From an uncultured Oscillospiraceae bacterium (GTDB lineage: Bacteria > Bacillota > Clostridia > Oscillospirales > Ruminococcaceae): a stretch of DNA of 24,633 nucleotides. The DNA is taken from NCBI GenBank assembly GCA_934232845.1, contig CAKQGD010000026.1, forward strand, positions 1-24,633, written 5' to 3'. The position numbers and the translations under genes were made by a program. This document shows positions 7,756-14,454 of this stretch, piece after piece. The stretch's first letter is position 1. The number at the start of each line of letters is the position of its first letter. Below the pieces are notes generated by a model, which saw only the letters and a program-made list of their open reading frames with translations, searched no databases and had not been told where the DNA came from.

Positions 7756-8058
7756 ATGTTAAGCGCAAAAATCCCGAACAACGTACGCAAGAAAGTATAT
7801 GCCCGCGACGGCTACCGCTGCGCACTGTGCGACAGCACATACGGCCTGCAGATTCACCACGTGATCCCGCGCGGCTGCGGCGGCAACTCCACGGAATACA
7901 ATCTTATCACACTGTGCGCGTACTGCCATAGCCACGTCCACGGCAGACCGCTGTATGACTACGAAACGGACGTCACAGCGGATGACATGGAACAGTTCTG
8001 CGTTGAATACCTCGGCGACTACTACGCAGAGGATCGCGACTACTGCCCGTTCGGGTAA
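7756..8058 (+). CDS. HNH endonuclease (100 aa, element-encoded)
   Basis: A compact HNH (beta-beta-alpha metal) nuclease. Zinc-binding pairs C22-A-L-C25 and C54-A-Y-C57 bracket the catalytic HH (34-35), N49 and H58, giving the order C..C-HH-N-C..C-H of McrA-type HNH enzymes. A short acidic tail (ADDMEQFCVEYLGDYYAEDRDY) follows. No RuvC, PLMP or DNA-binding domain is present, so if this is an IscB-related element the protein is stripped to HNH alone. I chose the ATG at 7756 (AAAGGTGG site); the frame is open back to 7501 but that part codes only for the structured RNA. Its stop codon lies inside the terminator stem. It probably nicks or cuts DNA, perhaps for homing of the element. Confidence 0.9.
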   Translation: MLSAKIPNNVRKKVYARDGYRCALCDSTYGLQIHHVIPRGCGGNSTEYNLITLCAYCHSHVHGRPLYDYETDVTADDMEQFCVEYLGDYYAEDRDYCPFG

Positions 8059-8080
8059 GGCTTCGGCCTTACCCTTTTTT
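8053..8080 (+). terminator. Terminator of the HNH gene
   Basis: A perfect 9-bp stem GGGTAAGGC/GCCTTACCC with a stable TTCG tetraloop is followed by six T. The TAA stop of the HNH gene is part of the stem. Confidence 0.95.
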
Positions 8081-8100
8081 CGCTTTCTGCGTAGGTCATT

Positions 8101-8472
8101 TAATCGGTAGGCGCGCCGCAACACCCCCCGCAGCCGGCTGCGCATCTGTGATGCAGCCGGCTGCTTCCCCTATGCGGCGCGCTTTATGCGGGCGGCAGCG
8201 CGCGCGTCGATGCCGCGCACACAAGCCGCCCGCTGCGGTGCTCGCTTGCTGACGCTCGCTGCGCCCGCCGTTCTCGCGAGTGCGCAATTCAAAAAGGGGA
8301 AAGTTGCGCCCTCGCTCGAAATACGGAAAGCGAAAAGAACATATGTTCAATCTTTTCGAAGCGGGAAAGGACATGCTACGAAAGCGTCGTAGCAGGGGGA
8401 CGACTTCGATGGCCTTGCACCGCGCGGGACGCGCCACGGCTGCCGCCGCGACGCTGCCCGCGCGGTGCAAGG
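8101..8472. other. Hairpin cluster at the right side of the HNH element
   Basis: No convincing ORF. It is a run of strong inverted repeats: 8111-8120 with 8173-8182 (10 bp) enclosing 8130-8164 (GCAGCCGGCT arms); 8188-8196 with 8225-8233 (9 bp); 8276-8287 with 8304-8315; 8331-8338 with 8351-8358; 8375-8381 with 8387-8393; and 8413-8428 with 8457-8472 (16 bp perfect). It follows the HNH terminator, so either it is a separate RNA, a DNA recognition end of the element, or the remains of another structured RNA. The strand is undecided. Confidence 0.75.
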
Positions 8473-8488
8473 TAGGTGTAACATTTAA

Positions 8489-8535
8489 TCCTTGGGTACA
8501 TAGAATGTATTGAGTACAATCGCAAGATCGAACAG
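8489..8535 (+). repeat. 47-bp direct repeat, right copy (native promoter of downstream gene)
   Basis: The same 47 bp as 7334-7380. Here TTGGGT (8492-8497), 17 bp, TACAAT (8515-8520) leads into AGGAGG (8534-8539) and the ATG at 8547, so this copy looks like the functional promoter and leader of the downstream gene. CATAGAAT inside the repeat also resembles a sigma-E -10 (CATACAAT), so a sporulation promoter is an alternative reading. Confidence 0.95.
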
Positions 8536-8546
8536 GAGGATTCAGT

Positions 8547-9320
8547 ATGGCACTTTCCGCTGAGAACAGCGCCGCTTCGGCGGCAAATGTCTTCCGCGAG
8601 GCCGTTTGCATCGACACACGAAGGATTTACGACGCCTGCGGCGACCGCGACTGCATCCGCGGGATGCAGGTTGCCTTCACGACCGAGTGGCAGCCCACTA
8701 TTGACTCGGCCGCAGTCATCAAGGTGCGAAGCGCCGAGGTTCTCGGCGTATGCTTCGAGGTCGAGCCGGTTCCTTTTAACCGCGGCTTTTTCTCGGTCGA
8801 CATGACGTATTTTTTCAAGGTCACCGTGGCGGCCTGCCCCGCGGCCGGAGGTACGCCGGTCAGTGTGGACGGCCTTGCAACCTTTACAAAAAAAGTAATT
8901 CTTTTCGGCAGTGAAGCGTCTGTGAGGACATTTTCGACCGATCAAAGCGCACTTGGCAGCTGCACCACGATGCCGACGGTCAGCGTGCAGGTGATCGACC
9001 CAATGATTTTGTCCGCCGAGGTGTGCGAATGCACAGAGACGAATACAAGAAGCCTGTCGATTCCCGCAGAGATTGCGGCGCAGTTTGACGGCTCGTTTGA
9101 AAGCGTTTCCTTTACGCGCAGCATCACAATTTCGATCGGACTGTTTTCCATCGTTCAGCTTGAACGGCAGGTACAGATCATGATTCCGATCTATGATTTC
9201 TGCATCCCCGACAAGGCATGCACCCCGCAGACTTCTGATCCGTGTGAGCTGTTTGGACAGATTGCTTTTCCGACCGACGAATTTTTCCCGCCGAAACTTG
9301 CGGATCTTGAGGAAGAATAA
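8547..9320 (+). CDS. Conserved clostridial protein of unknown function
   Basis: A 257-aa protein with no signal peptide or membrane segment. It has the pattern VCIDTRRIYDACGDRDC near residues 26-42, then EVEPVPFNRGFFSVDMTYFFKV and KKVILFGSEASVRTF, and a C-terminal part IPIYDFCIPDKACTPQTSDPCELF...FPTDEFFPPKL. From memory this pattern recurs in uncharacterised proteins of spore-forming Clostridia; I cannot name a domain. Cys residues sit mostly in short clusters, as in coat-like proteins, but that role is a guess. Its ribosome site AGGAGG begins at the very end of the 47-bp repeat. A terminator follows, so it is a single-gene unit separated from pcrA by the HNH element. Confidence 0.88.
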   Translation: MALSAENSAASAANVFREAVCIDTRRIYDACGDRDCIRGMQVAFTTEWQPTIDSAAVIKVRSAEVLGVCFEVEPVPFNRGFFSVDMTYFFKVTVAACPAAGGTPVSVDGLATFTKKVILFGSEASVRTFSTDQSALGSCTTMPTVSVQVIDPMILSAEVCECTETNTRSLSIPAEIAAQFDGSFESVSFTRSITISIGLFSIVQLERQVQIMIPIYDFCIPDKACTPQTSDPCELFGQIAFPTDEFFPPKLADLEEE

Positions 9321-9386
9321 ACCCGTCCGAAATTTTCCGCAGGCTGACGCAGAGACGAAAAGCTTGTAAAATCGTCTGTTCCAATC

Positions 9387-9425
9387 CGCCCGGAGCATCC
9401 GAAAGATGCTTCGGGCGTCCTTTTT
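9387..9425 (+). terminator. Terminator after the clostridial conserved gene
   Basis: A 13-bp stem CGCCCGGAGCATC/GATGCTTCGGGCG (one G-T pair) with a CGAAA loop, then TCCTTTTTC. Confidence 0.9.
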
Positions 9426-9647
9426 CGGCCTTTTCATCGATTTAGCCGCATGCGCTTCGCTTTCATAGTCCTGCAGTTCACAGAGCCGATTTGTCGATGC
9501 GGCTCCGGAGAAGCTTTAAGGAGTCCCCCGCGACGCAGTGAGAGGCTTCCGTATCGACGGTTGTTTTATGCGAAGAAAGGTTTTCGGCGCGGGATGTTCT
9601 GCGTATCGGTACAGTTTAGCGGCTCATTTGCACCTGACGCTTTCTTG
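9426..9647. other. Intergenic stretch without a gene
   Basis: Between the terminator and the thyX promoter I see only one notable structure, a hairpin GAGCCG/CGGCTC at 9483-9505. The reading frame that runs through here into thyX lacks a good start and I treat it as non-coding. Confidence 0.6.
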
Positions 9648-9676
9648 TTGACTGAAGTTCGCAGAGATGATAAAAT
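9648..9676 (+). promoter_or_regulatory. Sigma-A promoter of thyX-tmk
   Basis: TTGACT (9648-9653), exactly 17 bp, TAAAAT (9671-9676), 43 nt upstream of the thyX ATG. Confidence 0.8.
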
Positions 9677-9719
9677 AAACAAAGTTATTGCCGAAATTTC
9701 GCAAAAGGAGAGAGAAATC

Positions 9720-10490
9720 ATGCCAAAGGTAACGCTGCTCTGCCACTCACCGCACCCGGAGGAGACAGTTGCCGCCGCCGCCAAGCTGTGTTATTCTTCG
9801 CACGGAGCGGAGGGGCTGCTCGACGGTCTGACGCCGGAAAGCACCGCGCGCTTTATTGAAATGCTGATGAGCCTCGGACATGAGAGCCCGGTGGAGCATG
9901 TGACGTTTACCTTCGCAATCGAGGGAGTTTCGCGCTCCTTTCTTGCACAGATGACGCGGCACCGCATGGCGTCGTACAGCGTGCAGAGCCAGCGATATGT
10001 CAGACTTTCTCCGTTTGAATATGTTACGCCGCCCGAGGTGGCGGCTGATCCGCAGGCACTTGCCGCTTATGAGGAGGCGATGGCCGCTTCGCTTGCAAGC
10101 TATGAAAAAATCTCCTCTATTTTACAGAATAAGCATAAATCGTCTCTGCTCGCAGAGGGTATGGATGAAAAGACCGCCGCCTCGCGCGCGGAAAAAATGG
10201 CGATTGAGGATGCGCGCTTTGTGCTGCCCAACGCCTGTGAGACCAAGATGCTCGTCACGATGAACGCAAGAAGTTTATACAATTTCTTTCGTCTGCGCTG
10301 CTGCAGCCGTGCCCAGTGGGAAATCCGTGCGGTGGCGGACGAAATGCTGCGGCTCGTAAAAGAGGCTGCTCCGGCTCTTTTCATAAATGCCGGCCCGCCG
10401 TGCGTATCCGGGCCGTGTCCCGAGGGAAAAATGAGTTGTGGAAAGGCACAGGAAATGCGGAAGAAATTCAAGGGGGCCGATGCGAAATGA
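9720..10490 (+). CDS. thyX: Flavin-dependent thymidylate synthase ThyX
   Basis: A 256-aa enzyme that makes dTMP from dUMP using FAD, NADPH and methylene-tetrahydrofolate. The ThyX motif RHR-x7-S is complete: R80-H81-R82 to S90 (RHRMASYSVQSQR). HESPVEHVTFTFAIEGVSR before it and LYNFFRLRCCSRAQWEIR after it are family-typical. I chose the ATG at 9720, which has an AAAGGAGAGAG site and lies downstream of a good promoter, instead of an open frame reaching back to 9450. The last codons overlap tmk (ATGA), linking dTMP synthesis and its phosphorylation in one unit. Confidence 0.96.
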   Translation: MPKVTLLCHSPHPEETVAAAAKLCYSSHGAEGLLDGLTPESTARFIEMLMSLGHESPVEHVTFTFAIEGVSRSFLAQMTRHRMASYSVQSQRYVRLSPFEYVTPPEVAADPQALAAYEEAMAASLASYEKISSILQNKHKSSLLAEGMDEKTAASRAEKMAIEDARFVLPNACETKMLVTMNARSLYNFFRLRCCSRAQWEIRAVADEMLRLVKEAAPALFINAGPPCVSGPCPEGKMSCGKAQEMRKKFKGADAK

Positions 10491-11155
10491 GGGGAAAGCT
10501 CATCGTCCTCGAAGGTCTTGACGGCAGCGGAAAAGCGACGCAGGCCGCCTTGGTATGCGAGGCGCTGGAAAGAGAGGGACGCTTGGTGCGGCATATCTCT
10601 TTTCCGGACTACGCGAGCCGCTCTTCCGAGTTGGTTAAACTTTATTTGGAAGGGTCCGTCGGCGCACTGGATGAGGTGAATGCGTTTGCTGCGTCGAGCT
10701 TTTATTCCCTTGACCGCTATATCAGCTACCGTACGATTTGGCGCGCCGATTATGAGGAGAAGGGCGCCGTGGTTGTGGCCGACCGATATACGACCTCAAA
10801 CCTCGTGCATCAGATGTGCAAGCTTCCCCGAGAGAGATGGGAAGAATTTTCCCACTGGCTGACCGACTACGAATACCGTCTTTTGGGACTTCCCGAGCCG
10901 GACTGCGTTTGTTATCTGGACATGCACCCGGAGGCGTCCCGCCGTCTTCTTGCGGCGCGCTATCATGGCGATGAAGAGAAAAAAGATCTGCATGAACGCG
11001 ATTTTTCTTATCTCTGCCGCTGCCGTGAGGCAGCTTTGTGCGCAGCAGAGCGCTTTGGCTGGCGTGTGATTTCCTGCTCGGATGAACTGCATCATCCCGT
11101 GCAGGTCGAAGCCGTTTCGCAGATGCTTCTGCGTGAAATCAAAACGATTCTCTGA
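10487..11155 (+). CDS. tmk: Thymidylate kinase (dTMP kinase)
   Basis: A 222-aa kinase converting dTMP to dTDP, the step after ThyX. The P-loop EGLDGSGKAT lies at residues 9-18, the DR(Y/H)-type motif VVVADRYTTSN sits mid-protein, and YLDMHPEASRRLLAAR follows. SFPDYASRSSELVKLYL marks the clostridial branch of the family. The start overlaps the thyX stop by 4 nt and has an AGGGGG site within thyX; a longer open frame back to 10316 is only read-through of thyX in another frame. Confidence 0.94.
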   Translation: MRGKLIVLEGLDGSGKATQAALVCEALEREGRLVRHISFPDYASRSSELVKLYLEGSVGALDEVNAFAASSFYSLDRYISYRTIWRADYEEKGAVVVADRYTTSNLVHQMCKLPRERWEEFSHWLTDYEYRLLGLPEPDCVCYLDMHPEASRRLLAARYHGDEEKKDLHERDFSYLCRCREAALCAAERFGWRVISCSDELHHPVQVEAVSQMLLREIKTIL

Positions 11156-11171
11156 TATTTTGGGAGGTTTT

Positions 11172-12068
11172 ATGCTCGAATTTCATCCGGTTTCGCTCGC
11201 TGACCGCGAGTGGGCCGCTGATCGGATGCGCTGCACCGGCTTTCGGGGCAGCGACTATACGTTTGCCAACCTTTATAACTGGGCTGAGGTCTATCAGATC
11301 TGCATTGCCAAGATGAATGATTACCTTATTATCCGCAGCGGCGAAGGCCCTTTCGGTTATCTGTTTCCCGCCGGCGAAGGAGACGTCAGACCTGTTATCG
11401 ATGCGATCGCGCAGGACTCCGCCCGGCAGGGGCATTCGCTTCTTCTCTATAATCTGCCGCGGCAGGCTGTGGATACCCTTGAAGATCTTTGGCCCGGACG
11501 TTTTTCTTTTCGGGAGGAGCGCAATAATTTCGACTATATTTATACACGAGAGAGTTTGATGACGCTCGCCGGAAAGAAGCTGCACGGCAAGCGCAACCAT
11601 ATTGCCCGATTTAAGGACAACAATCCCGACTGGAGCTATGAGCCTCTGACACCTGAAAATCTGACGGAGGCTCGGGCCATGAATACCGAGTGGTGCCGTC
11701 AAAACGATTGTCCCAATTCTCACAGTCTGCAGAAAGAAGCCTGTGCCGTGCGCCGTGCCTTTGAAAACTTCGAGGCAGAGGGGCTTGTCGGCGGTCTGTT
11801 GCGGGCGGGCGGCCGCGTGGTTGCCTATACGATGGGAAGCCCTGTGACGGCAGACACCTTTGTGGTTCACATCGAAAAGGCTTTTGCCGAAATTCAGGGC
11901 GCTTATCCGATGATTAACCAACAATTTGTGACACATGCGCTGGAGGGTTATACCTATGTCAACCGCGAGGACGACGTGGGTGATCTCGGCCTGCGAAAGG
12001 CAAAGCTTTCTTATCAGCCGACTATGCTGTATGAGCGCTTTGAGGCGTTTGAAAAGGAGAAAGCATGA
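11172..12068 (+). CDS. DUF2156 / LPG-synthetase C-terminal-like protein
   Basis: A 298-aa soluble protein similar in layout to the DUF2156 family, the acyltransferase (GNAT-like) fold also found at the C-terminus of MprF lysyl-phosphatidylglycerol synthases. Supporting sequence includes FRGSDYTFANLYNWAEVY near the start, LAGKKLHGKRNHIARF in the middle (residues about 134-149), then VVHIEKAFAEIQGAYPMINQ and the C-terminal NREDDVGDLGLRKAKLSYQP. There is no transmembrane part, so it is not a full MprF; the substrate is unknown. The ATG at 11172 has GGGAGG and follows tmk by 16 nt. It overlaps the next gene by 4 nt, and the pair probably works together. Confidence 0.88.
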   Translation: MLEFHPVSLADREWAADRMRCTGFRGSDYTFANLYNWAEVYQICIAKMNDYLIIRSGEGPFGYLFPAGEGDVRPVIDAIAQDSARQGHSLLLYNLPRQAVDTLEDLWPGRFSFREERNNFDYIYTRESLMTLAGKKLHGKRNHIARFKDNNPDWSYEPLTPENLTEARAMNTEWCRQNDCPNSHSLQKEACAVRRAFENFEAEGLVGGLLRAGGRVVAYTMGSPVTADTFVVHIEKAFAEIQGAYPMINQQFVTHALEGYTYVNREDDVGDLGLRKAKLSYQPTMLYERFEAFEKEKA

Positions 12069-12889
12069 CGTTTTCCAATGCGGCTGCCGAAATGGAACCC
12101 GCTCTGCGCGCTCTATGGCAGCGGGTGTTCGGTGATTCTTCCGAATATCTTGATCTGTTTTTTCACAATTGCTTTGACCCGGCAGAAACAATGACCGCCT
12201 CGGAGGAAGGCGTGCCGCTTTCCGTTTTATATCTTCTGCCGATGACGGTGTGCGCAGGTGAAAAAGAATATGACGCCCGTTATGTGTATGCGGTTGCAAC
12301 CGCGCCCGAGGCACGTTCCAAAGGGCTTTCCGGCAGACTGCTTTTTGAAACGCACCGTGTTCTAAAAGAGCGGGGAATATCCCTGTCGCTGCTTGTCCCC
12401 GCCGAAGAAAGCCTGTTCGGCTATTATGCCGCGCGTGGTTATGAGACTTCTTTTTATCGCCGGGAAATTGTCTGGCATCGGACGCAGGGCCCCACGGTGC
12501 CGCTTTGCAGCGCGTCCCTGCCGCAACTGAAACAGCTGCGGGATTCCTTTTTCGGCCGGGCCGGTTTGTTTGGCATGTATGATGAAAAAGCGCTTCTTTA
12601 CCGGGAAAAAGAAAATCGCTTTCTCAAAGGAGAGACACTCTCCTTTTCTTTAGACGGTGTGCCCGGCTATGCAGTCTGTACGCCCGCAGAGGATTTTGTT
12701 TTGATCCGCGAATTGGCGGCGCCCTGCGATGAAAGAGTGCTTCGTTCCGCCGCGCTTTATTTTAAAAAGAATTCCGTACGAGTTTGCCTCGACGGAGAGA
12801 TCGGCGATATTCCGATGGCCATGACATGCTGGTATGTGAAAAAGCCTGACGAAAAGGGAAAGACTTCTCTTTCTCTTGTGTTAGATTGA
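12065..12889 (+). CDS. GNAT-family N-acetyltransferase
   Basis: A 274-aa protein with a GNAT domain in its N-terminal half. The acetyl-CoA-binding motif A region reads YVYAVATAPEARSKGLSGRLLFETHRVLKERG, with the loop RSKGLSGRL in place of the common Q/R-x-x-G-x-G/A, then SLLVPAEESLFGYYAARGYE. The C-terminal half (from about residue 150) resembles the second lobe of two-domain GNATs of the Eis/sterol-carrier kind but I cannot confirm that. The start ATG overlaps the stop of the DUF2156 gene (ATGA), implying translational coupling. Substrate unknown. Confidence 0.88.
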   Translation: MTFSNAAAEMEPALRALWQRVFGDSSEYLDLFFHNCFDPAETMTASEEGVPLSVLYLLPMTVCAGEKEYDARYVYAVATAPEARSKGLSGRLLFETHRVLKERGISLSLLVPAEESLFGYYAARGYETSFYRREIVWHRTQGPTVPLCSASLPQLKQLRDSFFGRAGLFGMYDEKALLYREKENRFLKGETLSFSLDGVPGYAVCTPAEDFVLIRELAAPCDERVLRSAALYFKKNSVRVCLDGEIGDIPMAMTCWYVKKPDEKGKTSLSLVLD

Positions 12890-12905
12890 TTTTCGGGTAA
12901 AACGG

Positions 12906-12927
12906 AAAAAGCCCCCAGAAAGGGGGC
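12906..12927 (-). terminator. Terminator for the minus-strand Cys-rich gene
   Basis: On the minus strand GCCCCC-TTTCT-GGGGGC is followed directly by TTTTT. On the plus strand the hairpin has no T run, so it serves the minus-strand gene, possibly with weak action on the GNAT transcript. Confidence 0.8.
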
Positions 12928-12957
12928 ATTCCCGCGGGAAAACCGATTTTTTGCAAA

Positions 12958-13164
12958 TCAGCCGCAGCAGCATCCGCATCCGCAGTTGTTTTGGCAGCAG
13001 CAGTTGTTTTGGCAGCAGCAGTTGTTTTGGCAGCCGCAGTTGTTTTGGCAGCAGCAGCCGTTCGATCCACCGCTCCAGCCGCCGCAGCCGCAGCAGCAGA
13101 ACAACAGGATGATGATAATAATAATCCACAGACAACCATTCGAACCGTTCACGAGAAACTTCAC
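12958..13164 (-). CDS. Cys-rich membrane-anchored mini-protein (coat-like)
   Basis: A 68-aa protein starting with GTG at 13164. It has a short N-terminus (MKFLVNGSNGCLW), one strongly hydrophobic helix (IIIIIILLF, about residues 14-22), then a tail made almost only of Cys, Gly, Asn and Gln with repeated CCQNNC-type units. About 22 of 68 residues are Cys. The repeats come from four 18-bp DNA units. A dedicated minus-strand terminator follows and a sigma-K-like promoter precedes it, which argues that it is expressed and not a shadow of the CAG-rich plus strand. The ribosome site (AAGG, close to the GTG) is poor. A late-sporulation coat or membrane role is inference. Confidence 0.65.
   Translation of the reverse strand: MKFLVNGSNGCLWIIIIIILLFCCCGCGGWSGGSNGCCCQNNCGCQNNCCCQNNCCCQNNCGCGCCCG
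12983..13054. repeat. Four tandem 18-bp repeats inside the Cys-rich gene
   Basis: Four units of CAGTTGTTTTGGCAGCAG in a row; the third has one base changed (CAGCCG). On the minus strand each codes for six residues of the Cys/Gln/Asn-rich tail, so changes in copy number would stay in frame. Confidence 0.95.
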
Positions 13165-13184
13165 CTCACCTTGCAGGATTAGTA

Positions 13185-13212
13185 TATCTTATGCCGTCTA
13201 AGAGCAGGTGGT
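13185..13212 (-). promoter_or_regulatory. Sigma-K-like promoter for the Cys-rich gene
   Basis: On the minus strand CATAAGATA (13193-13185) fits the sigma-K -10 pattern CATAnnnTA, and an AC pair lies 17 bp upstream (13212-13211). The -35 element of this sigma factor is only two bases, so the match is suggestive and not proof. Confidence 0.45.
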
Positions 13213-13292
13213 TCCCGTGTGCGGTGTAGTATCCTCGGATACGTCCCGACAGAAAACAGGCCGCGGCTTGGCGGCAGAAACGGAGTATTTCT

Positions 13293-14441
13293 ATGGAAGA
13301 ACGCAGACAAAAGATCCGCAGCACTCCCGCGGGGGAAGAAGCACGTCCCAAAAAAAGACGCCGCGGAAGACGCGGCTCCGTCGGGCTGGTTCTGGTATCG
13401 GTGGTTCTGGTGCTGGGCGTATCGTTGATGCTTGCTCTTTATGCGATCCGCAGCGCGAGCGATATGTTTGGCTTGAATCAGGAGGATCGGGATATTGACA
13501 TTTCCGTTGAGGAAGGCATGAGCATCCGCGAGATCACAGATCTTCTGCAGGAAAAGAGAATCGTGACGCATCCCGGGGCATTTCGCGCGTATGTAAAATT
13601 CAGAGCCAAGGACGCGGTCATGCAGGCGGGCGATTATGTTCTCAATTCCAATATGAGCTACGATCAAATTATTGCGGCTCTGCGCGCCGGCGATACCGTG
13701 CGCGAAGAAGTACGTGTGACTTTCTATGAAGGGCTGTCGATGCGGGAGATTGCAGACCTTTTGGAAGAAAACGGCGTCTGCGGTGCGGACGAGTTTATCG
13801 AATATGTTGAGAGCGCCGATTACGAGTACGAATTTTGCCAGCTGATTCCGGAAGATGGGCTGCGTTTTCGCCGGATGGAAGGGTATCTCTTCCCGGATAC
13901 CTATGATTTTTACAAGGGAGAAAATGTCGCGTCTGTCGCGAAAAAATTCCTCCGCAATTTTGCCTCACGCGTCTATAATGATCTCTATGATGAGATTCAG
14001 GATGCGGGCATGACCCTTGATGAGGCTGTGACGCTTGCCTCGATCATTCAGGAGGAAGCCAGCAACGAGGAAGAGATGGCTACGGTTTCCTCTGTATTCC
14101 ACAACCGTATGGAGAATGAATCCGCAGGGCTTCCGATGCTGCAGTCCGATGTGACGGTGCATTATATCGAAAACGACATCAAGGTGTATCAGTCCCGCAC
14201 GACGCAGGAAATCTATGATGCCTACAACACCTATGTCTGCCGGGGACTTCCGGTCGGCCCGATCTGTTCGCCCGGCCTCGCCGCAATCAAGGCGGCCATT
14301 CATCCGGAAGAAACAAGCTACTATTTCTTTGTGACGGATGTCAACGGAAATTATTATTACAGCCGTACGCTGGATGAACACTACGCCAACGTTTATAAAG
14401 CACAGCGCGTCGGCATTTCGCACGGCACGGATATTTCCTGA
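13293..14441 (+). CDS. mltG: Endolytic murein transglycosylase MltG (YceG-like)
   Basis: A 382-aa enzyme that cleaves nascent peptidoglycan strands. A basic cytoplasmic N-terminus (to residue 28), one membrane helix (about 29-52), a LysM-like part (DISVEEGMSIREITDLLQEKRIV) and the YceG catalytic domain are present. Family motifs are LEGYLFPDTYDF (here MEGYLFPDTYDF), LASIIQEEA with the catalytic Glu at E254/E255, FHNRM, and GLPVGPICSPGLAAIKAAIHP. The start ATG has a GGAG about 9 nt upstream. No clear promoter is seen in the 128 nt before it that is not shared with the divergent Cys-rich gene. The U32 gene follows after 13 nt, as in the B. subtilis yrrL-yrrO region. Confidence 0.94.
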   Translation: MEERRQKIRSTPAGEEARPKKRRRGRRGSVGLVLVSVVLVLGVSLMLALYAIRSASDMFGLNQEDRDIDISVEEGMSIREITDLLQEKRIVTHPGAFRAYVKFRAKDAVMQAGDYVLNSNMSYDQIIAALRAGDTVREEVRVTFYEGLSMREIADLLEENGVCGADEFIEYVESADYEYEFCQLIPEDGLRFRRMEGYLFPDTYDFYKGENVASVAKKFLRNFASRVYNDLYDEIQDAGMTLDEAVTLASIIQEEASNEEEMATVSSVFHNRMENESAGLPMLQSDVTVHYIENDIKVYQSRTTQEIYDAYNTYVCRGLPVGPICSPGLAAIKAAIHPEETSYYFFVTDVNGNYYYSRTLDEHYANVYKAQRVGISHGTDIS

Positions 14442-14454
14442 CGGGAGAGAGACC

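Noticed and set aside
7501..8058. 185-aa reading frame extending the HNH protein upstream
   Set aside because: The first 85 codons fall on the structured RNA and look like low-complexity read-through; the ATG at 7756 has the proper ribosome site and HNH similarity starts there.
7334..8535. Group I or group II intron as explanation for the HNH element
   Set aside because: The insert lies between genes, not in one; no group II GUGYG start or domain V-like sequence and no group I core that I can recognise; no reverse transcriptase.
9450..9719. 90-residue N-terminal extension of ThyX
   Set aside because: ThyX proteins start near MPKVTLL, and the ATG at 9720 lies behind a good ribosome site and promoter within this stretch.
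12983..13054. CRISPR-like array
   Set aside because: The 18-bp units are directly tandem with no spacers; it is a coding repeat.
12986..13201. Plus-strand 71-aa and 63-aa frames over the CAG-rich repeats
   Set aside because: Repetitive Gln/Phe or Ala/Val products with no ribosome site; the minus strand has a terminator and promoter-like elements that fit the Cys-rich frame.
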